A DNA stretch of 64,000 bases from RGIG9041 sp045541455 (lineage in GTDB: Bacteria; Bacillota; Clostridia; Oscillospirales; QAKW01): NCBI GenBank assembly GCA_045541455.1, contig JAZQJA010000019.1, positions 1 through 64,000 of the forward strand. Direction: 5' to 3'. Numbering within the stretch: position 1 is the stretch's first letter; the number at the start of each line of letters is the position of its first letter. A program made the position numbers and the translations under genes. Under the pieces are notes generated by a model, which was not told where the DNA came from, made no database searches, and worked only from the letters and a program-made list of their open reading frames with translations. Shown here piece by piece: positions 1 to 8,074 of this stretch.

Positions 1-33
1 CTTATACATCGTAAATCACCTCGACCCAATTTT

Positions 34-66
34 ACCATATATGGTCCAAAAAGTCCATAAATGGTC
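34..66. promoter_or_regulatory. Twin palindromic operator candidate
   Basis: A perfect 12-bp palindrome ACCATATATGGT (34-45) is followed by a near copy, CCATAAATGG (55-64). The CCAT half-sites lie exactly 20 bp apart, about two helical turns. This lies 60-90 bp upstream of the XRE gene and is a plausible binding site for that regulator. Binding is inferred; only the palindromes are seen. Confidence 0.5.
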
Positions 67-124
67 GTTATAGTTTTTCTAAAAAGTATAAACTATGTAT
101 ACAACTTTTTAGGGGGGTGATATT

Positions 125-367
125 GTGGATACAAGAAAAGCCATAGCAAATAGATTGTTAGAATTATGTGAGGAAAAGAGGTTATCGGTAAATGCTCTGG
201 CAAGAATCTCTGCAGTTCCACCTTCAACATTAAAAAATATAATAAATGGTGGAAGCAAGAACGCAGGCGTTGTTACGCTTAAGAAATTATGTGACGGCTT
301 AGAAATATCCCTTTATGACTTTTTTAACACTGAAATATTTAAAACTCTGGAACAGGAAATTAAATAA
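125..367 (+). CDS. XRE-family helix-turn-helix regulator (80 aa)
   Basis: Small cytoplasmic DNA-binding protein of the Cro/C1 (XRE) type, consisting of one HTH domain. The core LARISAVPPSTLKNIINGG (residues about 25-43) is followed by the usual TLKKLCDGLEISLYDFF tail, where helix 5 precedes 'DFF'. The start is a GTG with a very strong Shine-Dalgarno run (AGGGGGG at 111-117, 7 nt spacing). Two palindromes 60-90 bp upstream suggest autoregulation or control of a gene to the left of the window. The gene stands alone and ends in a strong terminator. No effector domain is present, so the regulated process cannot be named. Similar single-domain regulators occur both on mobile elements and as chromosomal regulators. 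Confidence 0.85.
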   Translation: MDTRKAIANRLLELCEEKRLSVNALARISAVPPSTLKNIINGGSKNAGVVTLKKLCDGLEISLYDFFNTEIFKTLEQEIK

Positions 368-380
368 TTTTCTATTAACA

Positions 381-413
381 AAAACTCTCTGCTGAAATTC
401 AGCAGAGAGTTTT
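381..413. terminator. Intrinsic terminator, bidirectional
   Basis: Perfect 16-bp inverted repeat (381-396 / 398-413) with A-run and T-run flanks. It sits between the plus-strand XRE gene and the minus-strand Cthe_2159-like gene that ends at 482, and can stop transcription from both sides. Confidence 0.9.
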
Positions 414-481
414 ACTGTTCTTTAGAGTATAAGCCTTACCTGCCCGCAATTGAAATTGCGTTTGGCAAATCTATTTAGTAT

Positions 482-2266
482 TTACCATGGTTTATTAGGC
501 GGATTTCCTTGCGGTCGGTCGGTACCACCGGGGCGCATACCGCCGCCCATACCGCCGCCCATACCGCCGCCCATAGAGTAGAGGCTGTCAGTAAGTTCTA
601 CAGTTAAAAGGGTTTGGTAATCGGTGATGTCGGCGTCTTGTGCAAAACCGTTTGCATCAGCACCCGAAACTTTTCCCGAAGACACGAAAGTATATGTGTT
701 TTGGCTTTGAATATTAGGTGATGTTACAACCGCTGATGAATAATTCTTTTTGGGAGTAAACGAGACCACAACCTTGCCGTCGCTGTCAAGCACTGCAAAG
801 GGAGTATTACCGGTTTGGTTTGTAAAGTTTACTAAAATAGCACCTTGGTTTTGCGCGTCGGTAAAACCTGATGCCATTCCCGAACTTCCAAGTGCCACAA
901 GTGTGCCGCCTGTAACGGTTGCGTTGCCTTGACAGTCAAAAGCGCCGTTACCGTTGTTTTCGGGACCGCTTACAAGCGTTATACCGCCTGATACCGATAT
1001 TGTACCGTTAGAGTCAATGCCGTCACCTGATGCATTGACAAGTGTATAACCGCCGCTTATTTTAATCTCACCAACACCGTTTGAAAACATATCGTGTTTG
1101 CCAAACATTCCGCCTTGTTGCGATAAATCGTTACCGCCTGCAGCATTAAGCCCGTCGTCCGATGCCGTAATATCAACATTTCCGCCAGATATGATTATTC
1201 TGCTGCTTTCAAGGCCTTCATAACTGTTTAAAACGGTTATTTTTCCGTTTGATATGGCAAGGTCGTTATCAGCATGTATTCCGTCGTCTTGACTTGAAAG
1301 ATTAAACACACCGCCGTTTATGGTGATTGTATTATTTGAATGTAAGCAATCATCGGTTGTGATTATATTAAAATTACCATTTTCGATAATTATATCCGAT
1401 GTCGCTTTTATACCTTTATATGATTCATCTGAATTTTCGTCACCGTTGCTTGCTATTTGTATATCACCGTCGGCTATTTTAATGGCGGTTTCAGCCTGTA
1501 AACCGTCATTTGACGCTGTGATATTAAGTTTGCTTTTATCAACAAATATATAACCGCGTGTTGATTCTTCGGTGTTGTCAGACCGTACCCCGTCAGAACC
1601 GGCAACCACATTAATATCGCATTCGCCAAGTTTTACGCAGTCTTTACCGCAAAGCCCTACGCCAAGTGATGTTATATCAAATTTACCGCCGGTTATAACA
1701 AGGTCATCTTTTGATACAATTCCGTGCTTGTAGTTTGCGTTGATTTTAAGTGCACCATTGCCGTTAATTGTAAGGTCGGCACGGCTGAAAATAACACCGT
1801 CAAGAGTTGTGTCTAAGCGTGAACTGCCATCGCTTAAAGTGTTTTCGCTTCCCTCTTTCAAGGTGATAAACACCTTGTCGGCAGACTCAATGAAAATAGC
1901 AGGCGCGTTATCGGTTGTTATGTTTACACCGTCTAAAACAAGTTGTACTTTTTCGGTATCCTTTACTGCTACGGTAATGCCTTCAACATTTCCCGAAACG
2001 GTGTAACACCCTTCGCTTGTAATTTTACTATCTGTAAGAGTTTGGGCATTTGTGACGCTTGTGTCGTTGTCGCGCTCGGAAAAACTAAAGTCCATACCCG
2101 AGAGGTCGGCATTTTGTATTTCGGTCTGCCCTGATTGATTTTGTGTCTGGCTACTGTTTTCAGATGTATTTTCTCCCGCAATTTCACCAAGTTCGCGGCC
2201 AAGCGAGCAAGAAGAAAGCATAAATGTAAGTACAATAGCAATTGATGTAATTTTTTTAAATGTCAC
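482..2266 (-). CDS. Cthe_2159-like carbohydrate-binding beta-helix lipoprotein
   Basis: Secreted lipoprotein of about 594 aa. I place the start at a GTG (2266-2264) whose GTGA overlaps the stop of the upstream DUF4956 gene. From there a lipoprotein signal (VTFKKITSIAIVLTFMLSSC) begins at once, and GAGG lies 5 nt upstream. An ATG 30 nt further out would add a charged extension. The mature protein is built of short repeats (DGVNITT, ADLTINGNG, DGLNAAGGNDL and similar) with many Asn/Asp/Gly turns, as in the right-handed beta-helix Cthe_2159 family that binds acidic polysaccharide. The C-terminus is a low-complexity tail from three tandem 12-bp repeats (GGGM)3 plus a Pro-rich end. It is the last gene of a VTC-DUF4956-Cthe_2159 operon. 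Binding polyanionic cell-surface sugar is inference from the family. Confidence 0.8.
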   Translation of the reverse strand: MTFKKITSIAIVLTFMLSSCSLGRELGEIAGENTSENSSQTQNQSGQTEIQNADLSGMDFSFSERDNDTSVTNAQTLTDSKITSEGCYTVSGNVEGITVAVKDTEKVQLVLDGVNITTDNAPAIFIESADKVFITLKEGSENTLSDGSSRLDTTLDGVIFSRADLTINGNGALKINANYKHGIVSKDDLVITGGKFDITSLGVGLCGKDCVKLGECDINVVAGSDGVRSDNTEESTRGYIFVDKSKLNITASNDGLQAETAIKIADGDIQIASNGDENSDESYKGIKATSDIIIENGNFNIITTDDCLHSNNTITINGGVFNLSSQDDGIHADNDLAISNGKITVLNSYEGLESSRIIISGGNVDITASDDGLNAAGGNDLSQQGGMFGKHDMFSNGVGEIKISGGYTLVNASGDGIDSNGTISVSGGITLVSGPENNGNGAFDCQGNATVTGGTLVALGSSGMASGFTDAQNQGAILVNFTNQTGNTPFAVLDSDGKVVVSFTPKKNYSSAVVTSPNIQSQNTYTFVSSGKVSGADANGFAQDADITDYQTLLTVELTDSLYSMGGGMGGGMGGGMRPGGTDRPQGNPPNKPW

Positions 2267-2931
2267 AGGTCCTCGTTTCCTTCTGAACTTTCGCAAATTG
2301 ATATTTCAAGGTTTCCGTTACGACAGCGAAGCTGGTCAATAAACTCTTGCACGCTGTCACGATCTTTAAGTTCTACTCTGTAGTACAGCTTGTAAAGGCT
2401 GCCCATATTTGTAGTTTTTGTTCTGACAAGTCTGTGTCCCTTTGTGTATTTTTCAAATATATCGTCAAACTCGTGTATAAATCTTAGCGTTTCGGGTACC
2501 GTTATGCTAAGGTCCATAGAACGTGCGTCACCTACAGAAAGCCCTGATATGATAATCATAGCCAAACTTACACAAATAGTTACAATGAGCGCAATTCCAA
2601 CATAACCTGCCGCGCATGCGAGTCCTACAGTCATTACAAGGAAAATTGAAACAATGTCTTTAGCACGGCCGGGAACAGAACGAAAGCGTACTAAAGAAAA
2701 GGCACCCATTACCGCAACGCCGGTACCTACATTTCCGTTTACCATAGTAATTACAGTATGCACAATTACAGGTAAGAGTATAAGCGAAGTAACAAAGCTT
2801 TTTGATACATAGTTTCTAAACGATGCTGCAAACGCTGCGATAATTCCGCAGGCAAATGCTGTTACAAGGCAAATTATAAAACTGATTTCTGTTGCAACTT
2901 GAGTATTAATTGAACTGAATATAGCTGACAT
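2263..2931 (-). CDS. DUF4956 membrane protein
   Basis: 222-residue integral membrane protein. Hydrophobic segments lie at about residues 12-36, 45-65, 68-82, 96-116 and 118-138, followed by a soluble C-terminal domain of about 80 residues. The polar loop FSLVRFRSVPGRAKDI between segments is the conserved DUF4956 signature I recognise. RBS AAAGGAG lies upstream of the ATG. The gene overlaps the VTC gene by 26 nt and the lipoprotein by 4 nt, so the three are translationally coupled. VTC-domain proteins and DUF4956 proteins are commonly adjacent in Firmicutes. By analogy with eukaryotic VTC complexes this could be the membrane partner of a polymer-making enzyme, but no function is established from the sequence. 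Confidence 0.85.
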   Translation of the reverse strand: MSAIFSSINTQVATEISFIICLVTAFACGIIAAFAASFRNYVSKSFVTSLILLPVIVHTVITMVNGNVGTGVAVMGAFSLVRFRSVPGRAKDIVSIFLVMTVGLACAAGYVGIALIVTICVSLAMIIISGLSVGDARSMDLSITVPETLRFIHEFDDIFEKYTKGHRLVRTKTTNMGSLYKLYYRVELKDRDSVQEFIDQLRCRNGNLEISICESSEGNEDL

Positions 2932-3625
2932 TTATATCTTCTCCTTTTGAATCCATATATGATTTTGCGTATTTTGAAAACTTGGTTGGAAAAATTCCCA
3001 ACGACGAGAGTGCGGTGGAAAGCCAAATTGGCATAGCCCCGTCTGTTTTAACTTCGAGTATATACAGCCCGTCGGGAAGAATTTGTTTTCCGTGGTTACC
3101 GTTTTCAAGCAATAACCCGTCCTTTCTGTACCGCACACCCGAATCGAATGTAAGGCGTAAATTCGGCATATTTTTAATGTAATATGCCTCACGCTCATAA
3201 GCAATTAACATCGACTCTTTAGGGTGGTCGTACAGATGCATAGCATAGTCAATTTCACGCATGATTTGCGAGTCAAATGGTTTTTCAAGTGTTTGTATAT
3301 ACTCTTTGGCATCTTTCAACTTTAGTGATACACGCCGTTTGTAAACAACACCTTTAAATTTCTTTTTAATTTCCAAAAATACATTACTGTCAAGAGTCGG
3401 CACACCGTAAGTACGAAGCCGAAGCTTTTCTTTATATGTACGGGCGTCCATTGACCTTCGTATTAAAAGGTGACTTTTTGTATCCAGATAAATACTGCAC
3501 ACAGTACTTTTACCGTATTCATCGGGATAAAGGTGCACGCCAATCAAATCAAGCAACGCGTTTTTTGTTTTTTCGTTTATAAGATACTTTTTTTCAACCC
3601 GCTTGAATGTATAAGTGTACTGCAA
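2906..3625 (-). CDS. VTC-domain polyphosphate polymerase-like protein
   Basis: 239 aa, cytosolic, with the triphosphate-tunnel fold of VTC-domain proteins. Tunnel-lining charged motifs are visible in order: KRVEKKYL near the N-terminus, EKLRLRTYG, FLEIKKKFKGVVYKRR, LMIAYEREAYYI (as LIAYEREAYYI), LRLTFDSGVRYR, and a C-terminal LEVKTD followed by FSKYAKSY. Family members in yeast (Vtc4) polymerise polyphosphate from ATP; the bacterial substrate is less certain. An in-frame TAA just upstream forces the start to a TTG, with GGAGG about 12 nt upstream, a long spacing. First gene of the operon with DUF4956 and the beta-helix lipoprotein, suggesting an envelope-associated phosphate-polymer or capsule role (inference). 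Confidence 0.85.
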   Translation of the reverse strand: MQYTYTFKRVEKKYLINEKTKNALLDLIGVHLYPDEYGKSTVCSIYLDTKSHLLIRRSMDARTYKEKLRLRTYGVPTLDSNVFLEIKKKFKGVVYKRRVSLKLKDAKEYIQTLEKPFDSQIMREIDYAMHLYDHPKESMLIAYEREAYYIKNMPNLRLTFDSGVRYRKDGLLLENGNHGKQILPDGLYILEVKTDGAMPIWLSTALSSLGIFPTKFSKYAKSYMDSKGEDINVSYIQFN

Positions 3626-3700
3626 GGTTTAAGGGCGCCTCCTTTCTTTTAAGATGATATTTTATATCCTATACTTTAAATATAACTAAAATAAATAAAT

Positions 3701-3736
3701 AGAGCAAGTATTTTTTTAAAAAATACTTGCTCTTTT
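3701..3736 (-). terminator. Hairpin terminator (second of a tandem pair)
   Basis: AGAGCAAGTATTTT pairs with its complement around a T/A-rich loop and ends in a U-run. It follows the hairpin at 3741-3769 downstream of the membrane protein gene ending at 3774 and insulates it from the VTC operon. Confidence 0.75.
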
Positions 3737-3740
3737 ATAT

Positions 3741-3769
3741 AAAGAGAGGCTTTTTTTAAACCTCTCTTT
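3741..3769 (-). terminator. Hairpin terminator after the sigma/anti-sigma operon
   Basis: Perfect 9-bp stem AAAGAGAGG / CCTCTCTTT with an 11-nt loop, 5 bp beyond the stop codon of the minus-strand gene at 3774. The U-tract is weak, which may be why a second hairpin follows at 3701-3736. Confidence 0.75.
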
Positions 3770-3773
3770 GTTA

Positions 3774-4640
3774 TTATGACACGCGTATAGTTAAATATAC
3801 TTCACTTTCGTCTTTAAATTGTGATAAATATGTGTTTTCAAGGTTTGAAACAAGTTCACCGTTTAAATATACATCAATAAAGCGCTCATCGGTACTGTCA
3901 ATGCCAAAAAATGAGTCGATGATACCGTTTTCAATATCGGTTATACCTTCGGTGCCGATAATAACACTGTAATAGTCAGTTAAAAAGTCTGCAAAAGTAT
4001 AACTTTGTGCGTGGGTTGCAACAAATATCATTTCGTTGCGACGAAGCCCGATATTGTATTTATCAAACCCTTCAAAAACTATGTGTATTACACTGTCATA
4101 GTTAATAAGTTTTTCACCGGCACTGCCTTTTGTAAAAGTGTTTCCGGGGAAAGTTACAATGTCATATCTTGACACCTCGTCTGCATCGCTTGGAGCATCC
4201 GACGGCTCTGTCACCTCGCTGTTTTCGTTAAAGATTGAACTTTGATTGTTGTTGGGTATAGTAGCATTGTCGCTTGATGATATTAAATCATCTTTGTCAC
4301 ACGAATTACCTGCCGATGCCGTGCCGTCATTTGAATCTGTAATAGTCTGGCCGATTGCAGAATCTGTTTTATCATAGTCATGCTCGTCGTTTGAGCCTGT
4401 GTGGGCATTTTCATATTCATCAGCGTTAAAACGTAAAAGCGGAAGGAGAAAATTCTTTGAGAAGGAAATGGTAATAAGCAAGACAGCCGCAGTTGTAACG
4501 CTTGCAACAATAGGGTACAGTTTTGTCGGGGCACTTTTCGTTTTTGGCTGTGATTCAAAATTGTTTAGTTTTTCTTTAAGGCTTTTTTTAAACTCGTCAT
4601 CAGCCTTAATTTTGTCCATTGCTTTTTTGTAGTCCTTCAT
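3774..4640 (-). CDS. Membrane-anchored anti-sigma-like protein
   Basis: 288-residue single-pass membrane protein. Residues 1-40 are a charged cytosolic segment (KDYKKAMDKIKADDEFKKSL, then KEKLNNFES). A membrane helix follows (YPIVASVTTAAVLLITISF, about 41-60). The outside part is Asp/Ser/Asn-rich to about residue 150, then a folded domain containing YDIVTFPGNTF and YSVIIGTEGITD. I start at the second ATG (4640), because GGAGG is 8 nt from it but only 2 nt from the ATG at 4646. It overlaps the ECF sigma gene by 35 nt, the classic arrangement of a sigma factor with its membrane anti-sigma. No zinc-type anti-sigma motif (HxxxCxxC) is seen, so the inhibitory role is inferred from context. Confidence 0.65.
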   Translation of the reverse strand: MKDYKKAMDKIKADDEFKKSLKEKLNNFESQPKTKSAPTKLYPIVASVTTAAVLLITISFSKNFLLPLLRFNADEYENAHTGSNDEHDYDKTDSAIGQTITDSNDGTASAGNSCDKDDLISSSDNATIPNNNQSSIFNENSEVTEPSDAPSDADEVSRYDIVTFPGNTFTKGSAGEKLINYDSVIHIVFEGFDKYNIGLRRNEMIFVATHAQSYTFADFLTDYYSVIIGTEGITDIENGIIDSFFGIDSTDERFIDVYLNGELVSNLENTYLSQFKDESEVYLTIRVS

Positions 4641-5142
4641 ACACATTTCCTCCTTTCAATGTTTTTTCAATTGCGTCCCGCGCTCTAGCAAGGCGGGAAC
4701 GCACGGTTGCAGGTGGAATACTAAGCATTTTTGCAATTTCTTTAGTATCATACCCTTCGTAGTAATATAAGTGAATAACCTCTCTGTAAGGGCGTTTAAG
4801 ACGCAAAACGGCATTTAATACCTGCTCGTCAGAGTCGGTATTATAAGTATAGTCGGTATCGTAGGTCGAAAAAATGCCTTCCAGTTCGTCAAAACTCAAA
4901 ATAGGCCGCTTTGAACGCAGATAATTTTTTGAAAGATTGACAGCAACCTTAAAAAGCCAGTTTTTTGCATGTTCCTCATTTAAAAACTCAGGCTTTTTTT
5001 GCAGATATGTAACAAAAACCGATGACGCAATATCCTGTGCGTCGTCAAGGTTTTTAACATACACAAACGACATTCTTACAATATCATCAAGAAACCTTTC
5101 GACCAGATACTCGGTATTGTTATACCTTTTATCTGTCTGCAT
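4606..5142 (-). CDS. ECF-type RNA polymerase sigma factor
   Basis: 178-residue sigma-70 family factor with only regions 2 and 4. Region 2 shows YVKNLDDAQDIASSVFVTYL followed by the W-containing helix NWLFKVAVNLSKNYLR. Region 4 shows the HTH around YYEGYDTKEIAKMLSIPPAT and VRSRLARARDAIEKTL. It directs RNA polymerase to a small regulon, typically an envelope-stress set. RBS AAGAGGG precedes the ATG. A GAAAC-type -35 element lies 50 bp upstream (5168-5195), so the gene may drive itself. Coupled to the membrane protein downstream. The signal and regulon cannot be read from the sequence; the VTC-DUF4956 operon next door is a possible target. Confidence 0.9.
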   Translation of the reverse strand: MQTDKRYNNTEYLVERFLDDIVRMSFVYVKNLDDAQDIASSVFVTYLQKKPEFLNEEHAKNWLFKVAVNLSKNYLRSKRPILSFDELEGIFSTYDTDYTYNTDSDEQVLNAVLRLKRPYREVIHLYYYEGYDTKEIAKMLSIPPATVRSRLARARDAIEKTLKGGNVYEGLQKSNGQN

Positions 5143-5167
5143 ATAACCCTCTTATCTTTTACTTATA

Positions 5168-5195
5168 TTACACATTAAAAGTTGAAAATGTTTCA
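5168..5195 (-). promoter_or_regulatory. Candidate ECF-type autoregulatory promoter
   Basis: On the minus strand TGAAAC (5195-5190) is followed after 16 nt by GTGTAA (5173-5168), about 25 bp before the ECF sigma start. The GAAAC -35 core is typical of ECF promoters; the -10 resembles but does not match CGTAT. Inference from spacing and motif only. Confidence 0.4.
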
Positions 5196-5210
5196 ATTTT
5201 TAAAAATTTT

Positions 5211-6290
5211 TTATTCTAAAAAGTCTTTTAGTTTTTTACTTCTTGACGGATGGCGCAGTTTTCTTAACGCCTTTGACTCAATTTGACGAATACGCTCACG
5301 GGTTACGTTAAATTCGCGGCCTACTTCTTCCAAAGTGCGCTGTCTGCCGTCAATTAATCCAAAGCGCAGTTGTAAAACTTTGGCCTCTCTTGGTGTTAAT
5401 GTGTCAAGCACTTCAACAAGTTGTTCTTTAAGCATGATATGTGAAGTGGCCTCAACGGGAGCGGGAATATCTTCGTCGGGAATAAAGTCGCCAAGGTGTG
5501 AATCTTCTTCACCGATAGGTGTTTCAAGCGAAACAGGGTCGAGCGCAATTTTAAGTATTTCGCGGATTTTTTCTTCGGGCTGACCGAGTTCTTGCGCAAT
5601 TTCAGCGCTTGACGGTTCGCGGCCGAGTTCTTGCACCAACTGACGCGATACGCGCATAACGCGGTTAATGGTTTCTACCATGTGAACAGGGATACGGATT
5701 GTTCTTGCCTGATCGGCAATTGCACGGGTAATTGCCTGACGAATCCACCATGTAGCATAGGTTGAGAATTTATAGCCTTTTTCATAGTCGAATTTTTCTA
5801 CAGCTTTGATAAGACCAAGGTTTCCTTCTTGAATCAGGTCAAGAAAATGCATACCTCTGCCGACATAACGCTTTGCGATAGATACTACAAGGCGAAGGTT
5901 TGCCTCTGCAAGTCTGTCCTTGGCATAGGCAGAGCCGTCTTTCATTTTCTTAGCGAGTTCAATTTCTTCTTCTGCAGATAAAAGCGGTACCTTGCCAATC
6001 TCTTTAAGATAGACTTTTACAGGGTCATCAACGATCATCATTTCACTGCTGTCGTCTTGTGAATAATTTGTGCTTTCAACCTCTGATAAGTCAAGGTTTT
6101 CAATGTCATCAATGGTGTCTTCTATTATCTCAATTCCTTGTTCTTCGAGCATATCGTATAGTTTTTCCATATGCTCTGCATCAAGTGTCACCTCGTCAAT
6201 CGCGTCCATAATCTCGCGGTTTGAAAGAGAACCTTTTGACTTGCCAAGTTCTAAAAGGTCTTTGTAAAACTGTTTCTTTTCAATATTCAT
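5211..6290 (-). CDS. rpoD: Primary sigma factor (SigA/RpoD)
   Basis: 359-residue housekeeping sigma factor. In order: an acidic N-terminal part; region 1.2 (DPVKVYLKEIGKVPLLSAEE); region 2 with RYVGRGMHFLDLIQEGNLGL and KFDYEKGYKFSTYATWWIRQ; region 3 with VSRQLVQELGREPS; and region 4 ending RERIRQIESKALRKLRHPSR. Length is normal for Firmicutes SigA, which lacks the long region 1 insertion of proteobacterial RpoD. The stop codon is followed directly by the ECF operon promoter region. Third gene of the dgt-dnaG-rpoD macromolecular-synthesis operon; its ATG overlaps the dnaG stop by 4 nt. Confidence 0.98.
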   Translation of the reverse strand: MNIEKKQFYKDLLELGKSKGSLSNREIMDAIDEVTLDAEHMEKLYDMLEEQGIEIIEDTIDDIENLDLSEVESTNYSQDDSSEMMIVDDPVKVYLKEIGKVPLLSAEEEIELAKKMKDGSAYAKDRLAEANLRLVVSIAKRYVGRGMHFLDLIQEGNLGLIKAVEKFDYEKGYKFSTYATWWIRQAITRAIADQARTIRIPVHMVETINRVMRVSRQLVQELGREPSSAEIAQELGQPEEKIREILKIALDPVSLETPIGEEDSHLGDFIPDEDIPAPVEATSHIMLKEQLVEVLDTLTPREAKVLQLRFGLIDGRQRTLEEVGREFNVTRERIRQIESKALRKLRHPSRSKKLKDFLE

Positions 6291-8041
6291 CCTTGTTTTT
6301 TCTCCTTCTTAATCAGTTCGGCAAGACTGTCAGCAGACATATTGCCGATATCTGTTTTTTCCCCTTTTTTATTTTTTATAGCGGTAATGCAGTCAAGCAC
6401 CTGAGATTTAGGGTCGTCTGACAAAACCGGAGTATTTATTATATAAGAAATTCGCGAAGCTTTGTCGCTGTCAAAATACTGCGAGAGTGAAAGTGTTTTT
6501 GCTGACGGATCGTCTTTAAGTCCGTTTATAAAAAATGCAAACACTTCACGGTTAAAATCGGTTACAAAATCGACGGGTTCTATTTTTTCCGAAATAAAAG
6601 TTGTAAGGTCGGGGTGTTTTACGAGTATTGCAATAAGCATCTCTTCCGAACGCGCTGCAAGGGTATTGTTACGCCGTTGCGGATTAATGCTGTCGCCCGA
6701 ACCCGTTATCGTTCGTGTTTCCCGAGTGATCTCTTTTTTCTTTTGTTCTAAAATTTTACGGCGCCTGCGCCTGTCAATGTCCGCACGCATTATCTCGGGT
6801 GAGATTTCAAGTTCTTTTGCAAGGTTTGCTGCATAAATTTCTCGTTCAACAGGTGATGTGAGCGCTGCGATAATGTCTGCACAGTGTGAAATAAACTCCA
6901 TTTTCTGTGCTGTGTCTGTAAGGTTATACCCTTCGCGCAGCTTGTCTATTCTGTATTCGGTTGGGGTTTTTGAACGGTTTACAAGCATTTTAAAGCGGTC
7001 TGCCCCGAATTTCTTTATATACTCGTCGGGGTCTTTTGCACCATCCATTTGTAAAACGCGTACCGTTATGCCCTGCGCTTTTAAATAGTCAATTGCCTTG
7101 TTTGTTGCTTTTTGACCTGCCGCATCGCTGTCAAAAGCAATTACAACATTTTTTGCATATTTTGCAATAACGCGCGCCTGGTCGGTTGTAAATGCTGTGC
7201 CAAGCGGTGCAATTGCGTTTCTAAATCCGGCTTGTGAGAGCATTACCACATCAATGTTGCCCTCGCAAAGTATAAGTGTACTGTCGTTTTTGTCCTTTGC
7301 TATGTTAAGCCCAAACAATATGTCACCTTTGTGATAAATGTCTGTTTCGGGCGAGTTCATATATTTAGGACCACTGTCGGCATTTAGCGCCCTGCCCGAA
7401 AATGCAACGACATTTGAGCGCAAATCAAACACCGGAAACATCAGCCGATTTCTAAACTTGTCGTAATAACTTGAGTTTTTCTGGCTTTTTGCAACAAGCC
7501 CTGCATCAAACATTTCCTGAAGCGAATAACCTTTTTTTAGAAGCATATTTTTAAGGTCGTCAAACCCGTCTTTTGCAAAACCGAGTCCGTATCGCTTTAC
7601 AGAATTCAAATCAAGCCCGCGGTTTTTAAGATAATTCATACACGGGTTAGGTTCTGATACGAGGTTATTGTAAAAGTGCCGCGCTGCAAGTTTGTGCATT
7701 TCAAGCATACGCTCGCGTTTTCTCTTTGTTTTATTCGAAATAAACTTGTCCTCAGGCACCGTAAGTCCTGCACGGGCCGCCAACAGTTTAACGGCTTCGG
7801 GGTAATCTAAGTTTTCATAGTTCATTACAAAGGTAATAACATCACCGCCTGCACCGCAACCAAAACAATAATACGATGCTGTGTCGGGAAAAACGGTAAA
7901 CGACGGCGTTTTTTCGTTATGGAACGGACAACACGCCACATATCTTCCGCCTGCGCGTTTGAGCTGTAAATAACTACCCAAAACCTCATCTACGGGGCAT
8001 CTGAACTTAAGTTCGCTTATAAATGAACTGTCAAAAGCCAC
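6287..8041 (-). CDS. dnaG: DNA primase
   Basis: 584-residue primase that makes RNA primers for replication at the fork with DnaB. N-terminal CHC2 zinc finger with ligands C38, H41, C59 and C62 (CCPFHNEKTPSF, YYCFGCGAGGD). The catalytic core carries the TOPRIM motifs LILCEGNIDVVMLSQAG (Glu of motif 1) and VIAFDSDAAGQ (DxD). The C-terminal third is the helicase-interaction region, here rather divergent. Sits between dgt and rpoD, as often in Clostridia. ATGA overlap with rpoD suggests translational coupling. Confidence 0.98.
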   Translation of the reverse strand: MAFDSSFISELKFRCPVDEVLGSYLQLKRAGGRYVACCPFHNEKTPSFTVFPDTASYYCFGCGAGGDVITFVMNYENLDYPEAVKLLAARAGLTVPEDKFISNKTKRKRERMLEMHKLAARHFYNNLVSEPNPCMNYLKNRGLDLNSVKRYGLGFAKDGFDDLKNMLLKKGYSLQEMFDAGLVAKSQKNSSYYDKFRNRLMFPVFDLRSNVVAFSGRALNADSGPKYMNSPETDIYHKGDILFGLNIAKDKNDSTLILCEGNIDVVMLSQAGFRNAIAPLGTAFTTDQARVIAKYAKNVVIAFDSDAAGQKATNKAIDYLKAQGITVRVLQMDGAKDPDEYIKKFGADRFKMLVNRSKTPTEYRIDKLREGYNLTDTAQKMEFISHCADIIAALTSPVEREIYAANLAKELEISPEIMRADIDRRRRRKILEQKKKEITRETRTITGSGDSINPQRRNNTLAARSEEMLIAILVKHPDLTTFISEKIEPVDFVTDFNREVFAFFINGLKDDPSAKTLSLSQYFDSDKASRISYIINTPVLSDDPKSQVLDCITAIKNKKGEKTDIGNMSADSLAELIKKEKKQG

Positions 8042-8074
8042 TTTTTGCGCTCACTCCTTTCTTTTTAATGTAAA

